Position numbers and translations under genes: made by a program
Assembly (NCBI RefSeq): GCF_021654455.1
Contig: NZ_AP024276.1
Span: forward strand, 62,001-126,000
Length of the DNA: 64,000 nt
Source: Streptococcus parasuis
GTDB taxonomy: Bacteria; Bacillota; Bacilli; Lactobacillales; Streptococcaceae
Direction of reading: 5' to 3'
Shown: positions 52,751-62,184 of the stretch, piece after piece
How the letters are laid out: each line of letters begins with the position of its first letter
Numbering within the stretch: position 1 is the first letter of the stretch
The notes under the pieces: generated by a model
Databases searched by the model: none
The model's input: only the letters and a program-made list of their open reading frames with translations
Told to the model about the DNA's origin: nothing

Positions 52751-54147
52751 CTAAAGACAAGGTATTTTATCAATTTCCAACAAATTTTTTGTGGGGTTCT
52801 TCTACATCAGGACCTCAAAGTGAAGGAATCGAGCCAGGTGATGGAAAAGGACAGAACAACTGGGATTATTGGTATAGTATTGAGCCTGAACGATTTCATA
52901 ACAAAATTGGCCCTAGTCAAACATCAACATTTTACAAACATTATGAAAAAGATATTGATCTATTAGTTGAAACTGGGCACACTGTATTTCGGACTTCCAT
53001 TCAATGGTCGCGTCTCATACCAACAGGTACTGGAGAAATTAATCAAGAGGCGGTGTCCTTCTATCGTTCGGTTTTTTCTTTGGTAAGAGCAAAGGGAATT
53101 CAGCTCTTTGTCAATCTTTATCACTTTGATCTTCCCTATTGTTTACAAGAAAAAGGTGGTTGGGAAAATAAGGAAATTGTTCGAGCCTATGAAGCATATG
53201 CACGTACATGTTTTGAATTGTTTGATGACTTAGTCGATCGTTGGATTACCTTTAATGAGCCGATTGTTCCAGTAGAGTGTGGTTATCTAGGAAATTATCA
53301 TTATCCATGTAAGGTTGATGTAAAAGCGGCAGTTGCGGTGGCTTATCATACACAGTTGGCAAGTTCTTTAGCTGTAAAGGCATGCCATGAGGTAAATCCT
53401 CACAAAAAAATCGCTATTGTCTTGAATCTAACTCCAGCCTACCCTCGTAGTGAGCAAGCAGAGGATATAAAAGCAGCTCGAATTGCAGAATTGTTTCAAA
53501 CAAAGAGCTTTCTAGATCCGTCTGTGTTAGGAGAATATCCCGATGAATTAGTCGAGCTGATTGATGCATATGGGCTAATGCCAGAGGTCAGTGATGAGGA
53601 ATTAGCCATTATTAAGGAAAATCGTGTGGACTTCCTAGGGGTGAATTATTATCAACCCCTTCGGGTACAAGCTCCAACCAATAGTTGGAAAGAGGGAGAG
53701 CCTCTTACTCCGGAACATTTTTTTGCCCCATATGATATGCCAGGTAAAAAAATGAATCCGCATAGAGGTTGGGAGATTTATGAAAAAGGGATATATGATA
53801 TTGCGATAAATATTAAGGAAAATTACCATAATATCGAATGGTTTGTAACAGAAAATGGTATGGGAGTTGAAGGAGAGAGCGCATTTAAAGACAATGGACT
53901 CATTCAAGATGATTACCGGATTGAATTTATCGAAGATCATTTAATTGAATTACATCGAGCTATCCAAGAAGGGGCGAATTGTAAAGGATACATGTTATGG
54001 ACCTTTATTGATTGCTGGTCTTGGTTAAATGCATACAAGAATCGCTATGGGTTAGTTGAACTGGATCTAGACACGCAAGAAAGAATTGTTAAGAAATCAG
54101 GCAAGTGGTTCAAAAAATTGAGCGATGCTAATGGTTTTCATCGCTAG
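52747..54147 (+). CDS. GH1-family 6-phospho-beta-glucosidase
   Basis: A 466-aa TIM-barrel glycosidase. The acid/base Glu171 lies in FNEPIVP and the nucleophile Glu369 in VTENGMG; FLWGSSTSGPQSEG near the N terminus is a variant of the family GAATAAYQ-E segment. It cleaves phospho-beta-glucosides such as cellobiose-6-phosphate. Overlaps the GH4 gene by 4 bp, so both are made together. Confidence 0.9.
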   Translation: MTKDKVFYQFPTNFLWGSSTSGPQSEGIEPGDGKGQNNWDYWYSIEPERFHNKIGPSQTSTFYKHYEKDIDLLVETGHTVFRTSIQWSRLIPTGTGEINQEAVSFYRSVFSLVRAKGIQLFVNLYHFDLPYCLQEKGGWENKEIVRAYEAYARTCFELFDDLVDRWITFNEPIVPVECGYLGNYHYPCKVDVKAAVAVAYHTQLASSLAVKACHEVNPHKKIAIVLNLTPAYPRSEQAEDIKAARIAELFQTKSFLDPSVLGEYPDELVELIDAYGLMPEVSDEELAIIKENRVDFLGVNYYQPLRVQAPTNSWKEGEPLTPEHFFAPYDMPGKKMNPHRGWEIYEKGIYDIAINIKENYHNIEWFVTENGMGVEGESAFKDNGLIQDDYRIEFIEDHLIELHRAIQEGANCKGYMLWTFIDCWSWLNAYKNRYGLVELDLDTQERIVKKSGKWFKKLSDANGFHR

Positions 54148-54153
54148 GAGGGA

Positions 54154-55263
54154 ATGATGGTGGAACTGGGCTTTTCAATTTATCCTGAAAACTATTCGCT
54201 AGAAGAGAGTCAAGCTTACATTAAACTTCTGCACCAATACGGAGCAAGTCGCCTATTTATGAGTTTGTTGCAACTTGAAAATGGAGACCGAACAGTTTTC
54301 GAATTGTATCAAAGACTAATTGACTATGCAAATCAATTAGGGATGACTGTCATTGCAGATATCAGTCCCCATTTTATCGTAGCGCAAGGTTGGGATGGGG
54401 CATTGATGGAGCGTGCAGCTGAACTGGGGGTGGCTGGGATTCGTCTTGATGAAGCTCTTCCTTTGGAAGAAATCATTGAGATGACACATAATCCACACAA
54501 CATAAAAGTTGAATTGAATTTGAGTACAGATAGGACCTTGCTGTCCAATCTTTTGGCTAGTGTTGCAAACAGGGATAATATTATTGCCTGCCATAATTTT
54601 TATCCTCATGCTTTTACAGGTTTATCCGAAGAGCACTTCTTAGAGATGTCATCTTTTTATCATCAATCCGGTATAAGAACTGCGGCATTTGTCAGTGCAC
54701 AAACAGCTTCTGAGGGGCCGTGGCCATTATCTGAAGGTCTACCAACTTTAGAAGATCATCGATTCTGGCCTCTTCCCTTGCAAATTGCTTGGATGAAGGC
54801 AACGGGTTTTATTGATTCTATTTTGATTTCAAACCAATTTATCTCGGAGGAGGAACTACAATCCATTCAAACAGTTTTAAATGAAGATACAATCAGCCTC
54901 ATGGTTGATATTGAGGAGGGGTTGACTCCCGTTGAAAGAGAGATTGTAGCGTTTGATCATGTTTATAGAGGTGATATTTCTGCTTATGTTCTGCGTTCAA
55001 CCATGCCCCGTGTGGTGTATAAGGACGCATCGGTACCGGCTCGGTCAGACCAAGCAATTCCTGTGGGACGAGGGGATATCTTAATTGATAATGATTTATA
55101 TGGTCGCTACAAGGGTGAATTGCAAATTGCACTCAAAGAATTTACCATCAGTCCAAAGGTAAATAAGGTCGGACGAATCAGCCCAGACTATCTTCCCTTG
55201 TTACGCTTTATTAAACCGTGGCAAGAGTTTAAACTGGTCATAGCTTCCGAGCACTTTCATTAA
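54154..55263 (+). CDS. DUF871/MupG-family TIM-barrel protein
   Basis: A 369-aa protein with an N-terminal TIM barrel (ELGFSIYPENYSLEESQAYI, VIADISPHF, GIRLDEAL, CHNFYPHAFTGLS) and a C-terminal cyclophilin-like domain (about 250-369, ending RGDILIDNDLYGRYKGELQIAL). MupG of S. aureus, in this family, hydrolyses a phosphorylated muramyl disaccharide. Here the neighbours are of the cellobiose type, so the substrate may differ. Starts with two ATGs after GGAGGG; 6 bp after the GH1 gene. Confidence 0.82.
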   Translation: MMVELGFSIYPENYSLEESQAYIKLLHQYGASRLFMSLLQLENGDRTVFELYQRLIDYANQLGMTVIADISPHFIVAQGWDGALMERAAELGVAGIRLDEALPLEEIIEMTHNPHNIKVELNLSTDRTLLSNLLASVANRDNIIACHNFYPHAFTGLSEEHFLEMSSFYHQSGIRTAAFVSAQTASEGPWPLSEGLPTLEDHRFWPLPLQIAWMKATGFIDSILISNQFISEEELQSIQTVLNEDTISLMVDIEEGLTPVEREIVAFDHVYRGDISAYVLRSTMPRVVYKDASVPARSDQAIPVGRGDILIDNDLYGRYKGELQIALKEFTISPKVNKVGRISPDYLPLLRFIKPWQEFKLVIASEHFH

Positions 55264-55354
55264 TGATGCGGAAAAAGTAGGCACCTCTAGAAATCGCTTT
55301 CATGTTATAATGTACATATAAGAAATCAAAGATTGTTGGCGGAAAGGAGGGAGC

Positions 55355-57349
55355 ATGTTATCTAAAAAAGAAGTACGCTTGTTAGAGGCTTTACTTGCAA
55401 AACAGGAGACATTCGTACCAAGCATCGAGCTAGCCAAGGTATTATCAGTGAGTGATCGAACGGTAAGAACGTATATTCATCAACTGACATCTTCTTTAGA
55501 AAATAGCGGCGCTCATATCCTTTCAAAACAAGGTAGTGGTTATTGTTTACAGATTGAACGGCCAGTTGAGTTTGAAATGTTTTGGCAGGAGCAATTGCTC
55601 CTAAAAAAGCGGTTAACTGATTTAACTCAACTAGAAGAAGCGGGTGATCGGCAACGGTATATTCTCAATAAGCTCTTGTTTGAGGATCCGATTCAGTCAC
55701 CAGATTGTTTACAAAGAGAGCTATTCATTGGAAAGACTACGCTTCATTCCATTTTGGCGGATATTCGAAAACTATTTATCCCCTATCAATTAGAACTCCT
55801 TGTGACACGTAAAGGAATTGAACTAAAGGGGGATGAACCTGCTATCCGTCACTTTATTATGGATTACTTTTTTGATGAGGGAAATGTTCAATCTGTTTAT
55901 GGGGTTGTCGAAACCAATCTATTGCCAGATATACGGTTCACAGACTTAATGTTAATCGTCTTAGACGAGTGTCGGGATGCTAAATTACGTTTATCAGATT
56001 TTGTCATGCAGAATCTAGTGCTCCATATCGCTCTTCTTTTACAACGGTTGAAAATCGGGTCTGGTCTAGACCGATTCCCGATACCGGAGCGTATTCAGTC
56101 GTCTCAAGAGTATCTTGTGGCACAACGGATTATAGACCGAATCGAAGAAACGTTTCAAGTGACGATACCGTCAGAGGAAGCAAATTACATTGCGTTGCAC
56201 CTTAAGGTAAAACTAACGGGGAATCCAAATCAAGATGGTGAGGTGGAAGAGATATTTAGACAGAATGTGGAGAATAGTCTTCTACATTTGTCACATTTAA
56301 CAGGCCTAGAGTTGTCAAAGGATCAGCAGCTATTCAAAGGAGTTCTGGCCCATTTGATGCCGTTACGTATTCGTTTGGAGAATAATATTCAACTGGGAAA
56401 TCCCCTAACTGCTGAAATTAAAGACCAATATTTTGAGGCTTTCGAATTAACAAAAACGGCATTTGCAGCGATACCAGAACTAATGGGGTATTCGATTTCG
56501 GATGATGAGTGGGCTTACCTTACCTTACATGTGATGGCGGCAATTGAACGTTATCAGGGATTTAAGAAGACCAGAGTATTGGTAGTCTGTGCTACCGGAA
56601 TTGGAAGTGCATTGATGTTAAAGAATCGCTTGGAGAAAGAATTTTCATCCAGCTTAGAAATTCTTGATACGGTTAGTTATTATGAAGTTACAGAGGAACG
56701 ACTAAAAGATGTTGATTTGATTATTTCATCCATTAGCTTGTCGAATCTAATTTTTATGACACCGGTTATCAATGTCAGCGTCTTCCTATCAGAGAAGGAC
56801 ATTGAGGCTATTCGATCTCATTTACAGCAAACGACCCCAGTTATTCCTGACCAAGGGGAAAATGTGCTAATGGAAGTAGGTCGGGCTAAGCAGATTGCAG
56901 AAGCAGTATTTGCTCCACATAGAATAATCTATCTTGAGGAGGATTGTGATCGAGAAGTAGCCTTGAAGCAACTAGTAACTACTTTGAACGAATCCATTGA
57001 GCCTGATTTTGTTAATCGCTTTATAGAACAAGTGAATTTACGAGAATCTTACAGTCCGATTGTCTTTGGGGATCGGTTAGCCTTCCCTCATCCAGCCTTG
57101 CCGATGAGTTATTCAGAACAAATTGTTGTAGGGATATATAAGAATGCTGTCGATTGGGGCCATGGAAAGCAAGTTCAATTCGTCTTCCTATTGTCACCGT
57201 CAAAGGGTCGAAATGCATTTCTGAAGTATATCTCACCTTGTCTGGTTGATTTTGTTCAAGATAGAGTTCTCCAAGAACGTTTGTTACATCATCCAAATTA
57301 TAAAGAATTAATTGATATTTTTATTCCCCTCATTCAAAGAAAGGGGTAG
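55355..57349 (+). CDS. LicR/MtlR-type PTS-regulated transcription activator
   Basis: A 664-aa modular regulator. N-terminal helix-turn-helix domains (MLSKKEVRLLEALLAKQETF, LSVSDRTVRTYIHQL), two PRD domains with PTS-phosphorylated histidines (about 170-390), an EIIB-like domain with Cys412 (VLVVCATGIGSAL) and an EIIA-like domain with His579 (FGDRLAFPHPALP). Phosphorylation by the PTS would link activity to sugar supply. AAAGGAGGGAGC precedes the ATG. It lies within the operon that it probably controls. Confidence 0.9.
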   Translation: MLSKKEVRLLEALLAKQETFVPSIELAKVLSVSDRTVRTYIHQLTSSLENSGAHILSKQGSGYCLQIERPVEFEMFWQEQLLLKKRLTDLTQLEEAGDRQRYILNKLLFEDPIQSPDCLQRELFIGKTTLHSILADIRKLFIPYQLELLVTRKGIELKGDEPAIRHFIMDYFFDEGNVQSVYGVVETNLLPDIRFTDLMLIVLDECRDAKLRLSDFVMQNLVLHIALLLQRLKIGSGLDRFPIPERIQSSQEYLVAQRIIDRIEETFQVTIPSEEANYIALHLKVKLTGNPNQDGEVEEIFRQNVENSLLHLSHLTGLELSKDQQLFKGVLAHLMPLRIRLENNIQLGNPLTAEIKDQYFEAFELTKTAFAAIPELMGYSISDDEWAYLTLHVMAAIERYQGFKKTRVLVVCATGIGSALMLKNRLEKEFSSSLEILDTVSYYEVTEERLKDVDLIISSISLSNLIFMTPVINVSVFLSEKDIEAIRSHLQQTTPVIPDQGENVLMEVGRAKQIAEAVFAPHRIIYLEEDCDREVALKQLVTTLNESIEPDFVNRFIEQVNLRESYSPIVFGDRLAFPHPALPMSYSEQIVVGIYKNAVDWGHGKQVQFVFLLSPSKGRNAFLKYISPCLVDFVQDRVLQERLLHHPNYKELIDIFIPLIQRKG

Positions 57350-57361
57350 GAGGAGTTTTTT

Positions 57362-57673
57362 ATGAAACACATTATGTTAGTTTGTAACGCAGGTATGTCT
57401 ACAAGTATGCTTGTAACTAAGATGCAAAAAGCAGCAGAAGAAACAGGGGTTGAAGCAACTATTTGGGCTGTTCCAGTATCTGAAGCCGATAATGAAGTTG
57501 CTCAAAAAGAGATTGATGTATTACTCTTAGGTCCACAAGTAAAATTCCTATTGAACGACTATAAGGCAAAATTTGAGCCAACTATTAAGGTAGATGCTAT
57601 CAATATGATGGATTACGGAGTGATGAACGGAGCTAAGGTGCTAGAGGCTGCCCTAAAAATGATGGAGGGGTAG
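57362..57673 (+). CDS. PTS EIIB component, lactose/cellobiose family
   Basis: A 103-aa domain protein with the phosphorylated Cys8 in MLVCNAGMSTSMLVTKM. It receives phosphate from EIIA and passes it to sugar bound by EIIC. AGGAG precedes the ATG; 12 bp after the regulator gene. Confidence 0.93.
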   Translation: MKHIMLVCNAGMSTSMLVTKMQKAAEETGVEATIWAVPVSEADNEVAQKEIDVLLLGPQVKFLLNDYKAKFEPTIKVDAINMMDYGVMNGAKVLEAALKMMEG

Positions 57674-57674
57674 T

Positions 57675-57989
57675 ATGAATTCTCCAGAGTATCTTGAAGC
57701 GATTATGGGGCTAATCATGTACGGTGGTGAAGCAAAGGGCTTCGCTAGCCAGGCGATTCGAGCAGCCAAAGAAGGTCGTATTGACGAAGCGGAACAGCTG
57801 CTCCAAGACGCAACAGCTTCATTGAATATTGCCCATAAATCACAAACACAATTATTAGCAAAAGAAGCAAGTGGAGAGTCTGTTGAATTATCTTTGTTAA
57901 TGGTACATGGACAAGATCACTTGATGAATGCTTTGACATTTATTGATTTAGCGAAAGAGTTCGTAGATCTTTATAAACAGATTGGATAA
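57675..57989 (+). CDS. PTS EIIA component, lactose/cellobiose family
   Basis: A 104-aa three-helix protein with active-site His78 in VHGQDHLMNAL and the start GLIMYGGEAKGFASQAI, typical of the trimeric Lac/Cel EIIA. One base separates it from the EIIB gene. Confidence 0.93.
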   Translation: MNSPEYLEAIMGLIMYGGEAKGFASQAIRAAKEGRIDEAEQLLQDATASLNIAHKSQTQLLAKEASGESVELSLLMVHGQDHLMNALTFIDLAKEFVDLYKQIG

Positions 57990-58007
57990 TTATAGGAGGA
58001 CTGGGTT

Positions 58008-58448
58008 ATGAAGCTATCAAAAATAGGTCAAGTTCCAATTGAGCGACTTTTCGCTACTATTCGCCAATCCTTAAAAGATGATTTTCAGCAAAATACGGGT
58101 TCCACCTTGCAAGATCAAGACATTACCCAGGGACTTACTTATACTAAAACATTTGGTGATAAAGGACAACATAGTGTCAAGGTAACTGTCGAAGAGTTTA
58201 CAGCTCCTTATTGCTATGCAGTTTGTTTCCATTCTAATCGAGGAAAAGAGCATGTTCGCTACCAGTTAGAGGATTTAGGAAATGCTCAAACCAATATAGA
58301 ATATTCTTATGAGATGGAGGCTGGTGATATTTTTGTAAAAGGTAATCAATTTCTCATGGAAAAAATCTTTTCAAAAAGTATAAAACGTCAGACAAACGCC
58401 CAGTTAGAAGCACTGATTCGTTGCTCAGTTGAGCCGGTATCAGTTTAA
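58008..58448 (+). CDS. DUF3284 family protein
   Basis: A 146-aa protein of the DUF3284 family, which occurs with cellobiose-type PTS genes. It has the look of a START/SRPBCC-like beta-rich fold (KSVKVTVEEFTAPYCYAVCFHSN type strands) but no catalytic motif. AGGAGG precedes the ATG. Role unknown. Confidence 0.8.
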   Translation: MKLSKIGQVPIERLFATIRQSLKDDFQQNTGSTLQDQDITQGLTYTKTFGDKGQHSVKVTVEEFTAPYCYAVCFHSNRGKEHVRYQLEDLGNAQTNIEYSYEMEAGDIFVKGNQFLMEKIFSKSIKRQTNAQLEALIRCSVEPVSV

Positions 58449-58491
58449 CATTTAGGACATATAAAACAAAAAATAGAAAAGGAGACAGAAT

Positions 58492-59868
58492 ATGTCAAAT
58501 ATTTCTGAGAAATTCATGGAAATATCTGGGAAAATTGGTTCGCAACGGCATTTGATTGCGATTCGTGATTCCTTTATTTCTATGATGCCCATTACGATGG
58601 CAGGTACAGTAGCCGTTCTATTGAACGTCTTTCTGAGAGACATCCCAAATAATATGGGATGGACTGGTTTTGCTGAGGCCATGCAACCAGTGATAGATAT
58701 AAATGGCTACGTTTATTTTGGAACCATCGGGATTATGGCACTTGTATTTGCCTTTACCTTTGGTTATAATTTATCACTCATGTATAAGGTGAATCCTTTA
58801 GCAGGTGGTTTAATTTCCTTTGCATCATTCATCTCTACTATTCCTCAAAGTGTAACGATTTCCACTACTTTAGACGGAGTTGATAAGTCAGTTGTTTCTG
58901 CTTTGGAAGGTTTGGGATTATCCATTGTGACGACAGATGGAGTTTCAGCCTTGGAAACAAGCCAGTGGGGAGCTATCGCCTTGAAATATGGCGGTGCAAC
59001 AGGTTTATTTACAGCACTGTTTATTGGATTTCTCGCTACATGGGTCTATGCAAGTCTTGTAAAACGGAATGTCATTATTAAATTGCCAGATTCTGTTCCA
59101 CCGGCAGTTAATAAGGCCTTTGCTGCCATAATCCCTGGTACTGCTGCGATTTATGCGTCATCCATTGTGGCATATCTTGTCTTTGCCCTAACTGGACAAT
59201 CTTTGAGCGATGTTGTATCAACTTATATTCAGTTGCCACTTCTTGGCCTGTCACAAGGCTTGGGCTCTGTCGTTCTTTTAACTTTCCTTGTACAGCTTTT
59301 CTGGTTCTTCGGTCTCCATGGTCACAATGTCTTGGCACCGATTATGGATGGCATTTACGGTATTGCATTAAATGAAAACACTGCTATTTACAATGCGACT
59401 CACAGTGCGGCAAACTTGCCTTGGCTTTGGACTCGTGGTTCCTTCGATGCCTATGCTCAAATGGGTGGATCAGGGGTGACTCTAGCTTTGATTATTGCTA
59501 TTTTCCTCTTCTCCAAACGAGAAGAATACAAAATGGTAGCTAAATTATCTGCTCCAATGGGGGTATTCAATATTAATGAACCAATTACCTTTGGTATTCC
59601 AATGGTATTGAATCCACTGTTTGTTATTCCATGGCTAATTGTTCCACCAGTATGTGCATCTATCGCATATTTAGCGACAGCAGCTGGCCTAATCCCACCT
59701 GTTTTCCTTGCAGTTCCATGGATTACCCCTCCAGGACTCTACGCTTATCTAGCAACAGGTGGTAACATTATGGCTGCGTTGGTTTCACTATTCAACCTCT
59801 TTGTTGCCTTCCTGATTTGGACACCATTTGTTATTGCAGCCAATAAGGTTAAGGCTGGTGAGGAATAA
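58492..59868 (+). CDS. PTS EIIC component, lactose/cellobiose family
   Basis: A 458-aa transport channel with about ten spans. Typical segments are SQRHLIAIRDSFISMMPITMAGTVAVLL, GLHGHNVLAPIMDGIY and the conserved FNINEPITFGIPMVLNP. It carries and phosphorylates the disaccharide together with EIIA and EIIB. AAGGAG precedes the ATG. Its stop overlaps the start of a small gene. Confidence 0.93.
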   Translation: MSNISEKFMEISGKIGSQRHLIAIRDSFISMMPITMAGTVAVLLNVFLRDIPNNMGWTGFAEAMQPVIDINGYVYFGTIGIMALVFAFTFGYNLSLMYKVNPLAGGLISFASFISTIPQSVTISTTLDGVDKSVVSALEGLGLSIVTTDGVSALETSQWGAIALKYGGATGLFTALFIGFLATWVYASLVKRNVIIKLPDSVPPAVNKAFAAIIPGTAAIYASSIVAYLVFALTGQSLSDVVSTYIQLPLLGLSQGLGSVVLLTFLVQLFWFFGLHGHNVLAPIMDGIYGIALNENTAIYNATHSAANLPWLWTRGSFDAYAQMGGSGVTLALIIAIFLFSKREEYKMVAKLSAPMGVFNINEPITFGIPMVLNPLFVIPWLIVPPVCASIAYLATAAGLIPPVFLAVPWITPPGLYAYLATGGNIMAALVSLFNLFVAFLIWTPFVIAANKVKAGEE

Positions 59869-60014
59869 TGTTTTCCAAGAACAGATCTCCCTTCTTACTG
59901 GCGTTAGGATTTTTCCTCATTGCCATTAGTCCGCTTTATGGGAATAAATATCTAAACATTATATCTGGTTTGGTCTTTATTCTAATCAGTGTACTTAGGA
60001 GTAGGAGAAAATAA
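59868..60014 (+). CDS. Small two-helix membrane protein, last gene of the PTS operon (48 aa)
   Basis: The ATG at 59868 shares a base with the EIIC stop (TAATG) and has GAGGAAT as ribosome site. The product is a membrane hairpin: SPFLLALGFFLIAISPLY, a GNKYLN turn, then IISGLVFILISVL and a basic end RSRRK. Strict coupling to EIIC suggests that it assists or stabilises the transporter. No family recognised. Confidence 0.7.
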   Translation: MFSKNRSPFLLALGFFLIAISPLYGNKYLNIISGLVFILISVLRSRRK

Positions 60015-60031
60015 TTACACTAAATAGAAAA

Positions 60032-60061
60032 CGACTTCCGTATTAGAGGTCGTTTTTGTAT
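60032..60061 (+). terminator. Terminator copy 2, right edge of the PTS cassette and intron target
   Basis: CGACTTCCGTATTAGAGGTC then GTTTTTGTAT, 29 of 30 nt identical to 51233-51262. The group II intron is inserted directly after its T-run. Confidence 0.75.
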
Positions 60062-61973
60062 GTACGACGGGCATGTCGTACATCTGAGGTGAAAGTCCTC
60101 CGTGGACACCCGCTACCGGTGAACCCCAAAGCGACTCCCAAGCCTGACTATCGTGAGGTAGCGGGGAGAGGAAGGGATAGCGAAATCGTGGCTCTACGAA
60201 CAGAAACGTGATAACAAGGCGTATATAGGGGATGAGGGGGCATACAACTCTAAAGTCCAAAAAGGTAGTCGTAACCTATAGACGTAAATCACGAGAGTAA
60301 ACGAGGAAAGATGTACGACTTATCCCGTGAGGTCTCATGAGCGTCAAAGACGTAGTAACAACGAATCATGAGAAGTCAGCCGAGGCCATAGTAGCGATGA
60401 AACTTCTGTAATAGAGGTGGAGCGAAGGGCTGAATATTTCAACAGTCAGGGGAGTGACTGTTGAAAGTTTGACATTGAAAATAAAGGCTGTCAAACCGAA
60501 GTATACCTACTTCACTTGTGTCTGTAAAACTAGCGGTCTGATAGAACTGGGTGCGGTCACGTATTGACTAGAGGAAAGTTCACCAATATAAGACGTCCCT
60601 CAGACACCGAAACAAGAAAGGAATACGCACATGTCACAGTTACTAGATAATATCCTATCTCGGTCCAATATGCTTGAAGCCTACAATCAAGTTAGAGCCA
60701 ATAAAGGTTCAGCAGGAATTGACGGCGTAACTATTGACGAAATAGATGACTATCTCCGCAAACACTGGCGTTCAACTAAAGAACTCATAAAGCAGAGGAA
60801 GTACAAACCTCAGCCAGTCTTACGAGTTGAAATTCCCAAACCTAACGGCGGAGACCGTCAGTTAGGTATCCCAACGGTCATGGATAGAATGATACAACAA
60901 GCTATTGTCCAAGTCATTAGTCCTATTTGTGAACCCTATTTCTCTGAGAGGAGTTACGGATTCAGACCCAATCGGTCATGCGAACAAGCTATTATCCAGT
61001 TATTAGAATACCTTAATGACGGTTATGAGTGGATAGTAGACATAGACCTGGAGAAGTTCTTTGATACCGTTCCTCAAGATAGACTGATGTCGCTTGTTCA
61101 TAACATTATCCAAGATGGAGATACAGAATCTTTAATTCGTAAGTACCTTCATTCAGGTGTAGTCATCAACGGACAACGGTATAAAACACTAGTTGGAACT
61201 CCACAGGGAGGAAACCTATCACCGCTCCTGTCCAATATCATGCTTAATGAGCTAGATAAAGAGTTGGAAAATCGTGGACTTCGCTTCGTTCGCTACGCAG
61301 ATGACTGCGTCATCACAGTCGGTAGTGAGGCGGCGGCTAAACGTGTGATGCATTCAATTAGTCGTTATATTGAAAAACGATTAGGTTTGAAAGTCAACAT
61401 GACCAAGACCAAGATTGTGAGACCGAGCAAATTAAAGTACCTAGGATTTGGGTTCTGGAAATCATCTGAGGGCTGGAAAAGTCGTCCGCATCAGGATAGC
61501 GTACAGAGTTTCAAGAGAAAACTCAAGAAACTAACGGCCCGTAAGTGGAGTATTGACTTAGACAGCCGAATTGAGCGACTAAACTGGGTCATCCGAGGTT
61601 GGATAAACTACTTTTCTATGACGAACATGAAATCAGTCATGGAAAGCATTGATGAACGACTAAGAACTCGAATAAGAGTTATTATCTGGAAACAATGGAA
61701 GAAGAAATCTAGGCGATTATGGGGACTTCTCAAATTAGGAGTACCGAAGTGGATAGCGGATAAAGTATCTGGCTGGGGAGACCATTATCAATTAGTGGCT
61801 CAGAGGTCTGTACTGAAACGTGCTATATCAAAACGAGTCCTCGCTAAACGTGGACTGGTTTCTTGCCTAGATTATTATCTAAAACGACATGCGTTAAAAG
61901 TTAGTTGAACCGCCGTGTGCCGAACGGCACGCACGGTGGTGTGAGAGGGACTAGAAATTAGTCCCTACTCGAT
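60062..61973 (+). mobile_element. Group II intron, class C type, complete
   Basis: The element begins GTACGACGGGCATGTCG and ends CCCTACTCGAT. Near the 3' end lies domain V (GCCGTGTGCC-GAAC-GGCACGCACGGT) and a short domain VI (GGGACTAGAAATTAGTCCC). The 5' third (60062-60630) is the structured ribozyme with no gene. It encodes a maturase without an endonuclease domain and sits right after a terminator hairpin and T-run, all features of class IIC introns. Length 1912 bp; exact ends are judged by consensus. Confidence 0.85.
60631..61908 (+). CDS. ltrA: Group II intron reverse transcriptase/maturase
   Basis: A 425-aa protein with RT motifs RPNRSCEQAI, VDIDLEKFFDTV, GTPQGGNLSPLLSNIMLNELD, the catalytic RYADD in FVRYADDCVI, and the maturase X domain (LNWVIRGWINYFSM). 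No C-terminal HNH endonuclease domain, as in class C introns. AAAGGAATACGC precedes the ATG. It looks intact, so the intron may be active. Confidence 0.94.
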   Translation: MSQLLDNILSRSNMLEAYNQVRANKGSAGIDGVTIDEIDDYLRKHWRSTKELIKQRKYKPQPVLRVEIPKPNGGDRQLGIPTVMDRMIQQAIVQVISPICEPYFSERSYGFRPNRSCEQAIIQLLEYLNDGYEWIVDIDLEKFFDTVPQDRLMSLVHNIIQDGDTESLIRKYLHSGVVINGQRYKTLVGTPQGGNLSPLLSNIMLNELDKELENRGLRFVRYADDCVITVGSEAAAKRVMHSISRYIEKRLGLKVNMTKTKIVRPSKLKYLGFGFWKSSEGWKSRPHQDSVQSFKRKLKKLTARKWSIDLDSRIERLNWVIRGWINYFSMTNMKSVMESIDERLRTRIRVIIWKQWKKKSRRLWGLLKLGVPKWIADKVSGWGDHYQLVAQRSVLKRAISKRVLAKRGLVSCLDYYLKRHALKVS

Positions 61974-62184
61974 TTATACTCAATAAAAATCAACAGTAGC
62001 CTAGCTTCAACTATTTTGGAAATCTTGAAGGCTGAAAATAACGAGAACTGTGTTCGCATCATTAAGCCGAAGATAGAACTCTGTCACTTTCTCATTTCAA
62101 AGTGACAGGCTGAAAAGCGCCATTAGTGCTTTTTATTCATCAAGGCACTTAACAACGGATATTTTAGATGTTCGAAGAGTATTA
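61974..62184. repeat. BOX-type repeat element
   Basis: Starts TTATACTCAATAAAAATCAA (boxA-like) and ends TTCGAAGAGTATTA (boxC-like), with inverted ends TATACTC/GAGTATTA. Internal hairpins include CACTTTCTCATTTCAAAGTG. The right end overlaps the stop codon of the hydrolase gene. Directly follows the intron. Confidence 0.75.
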
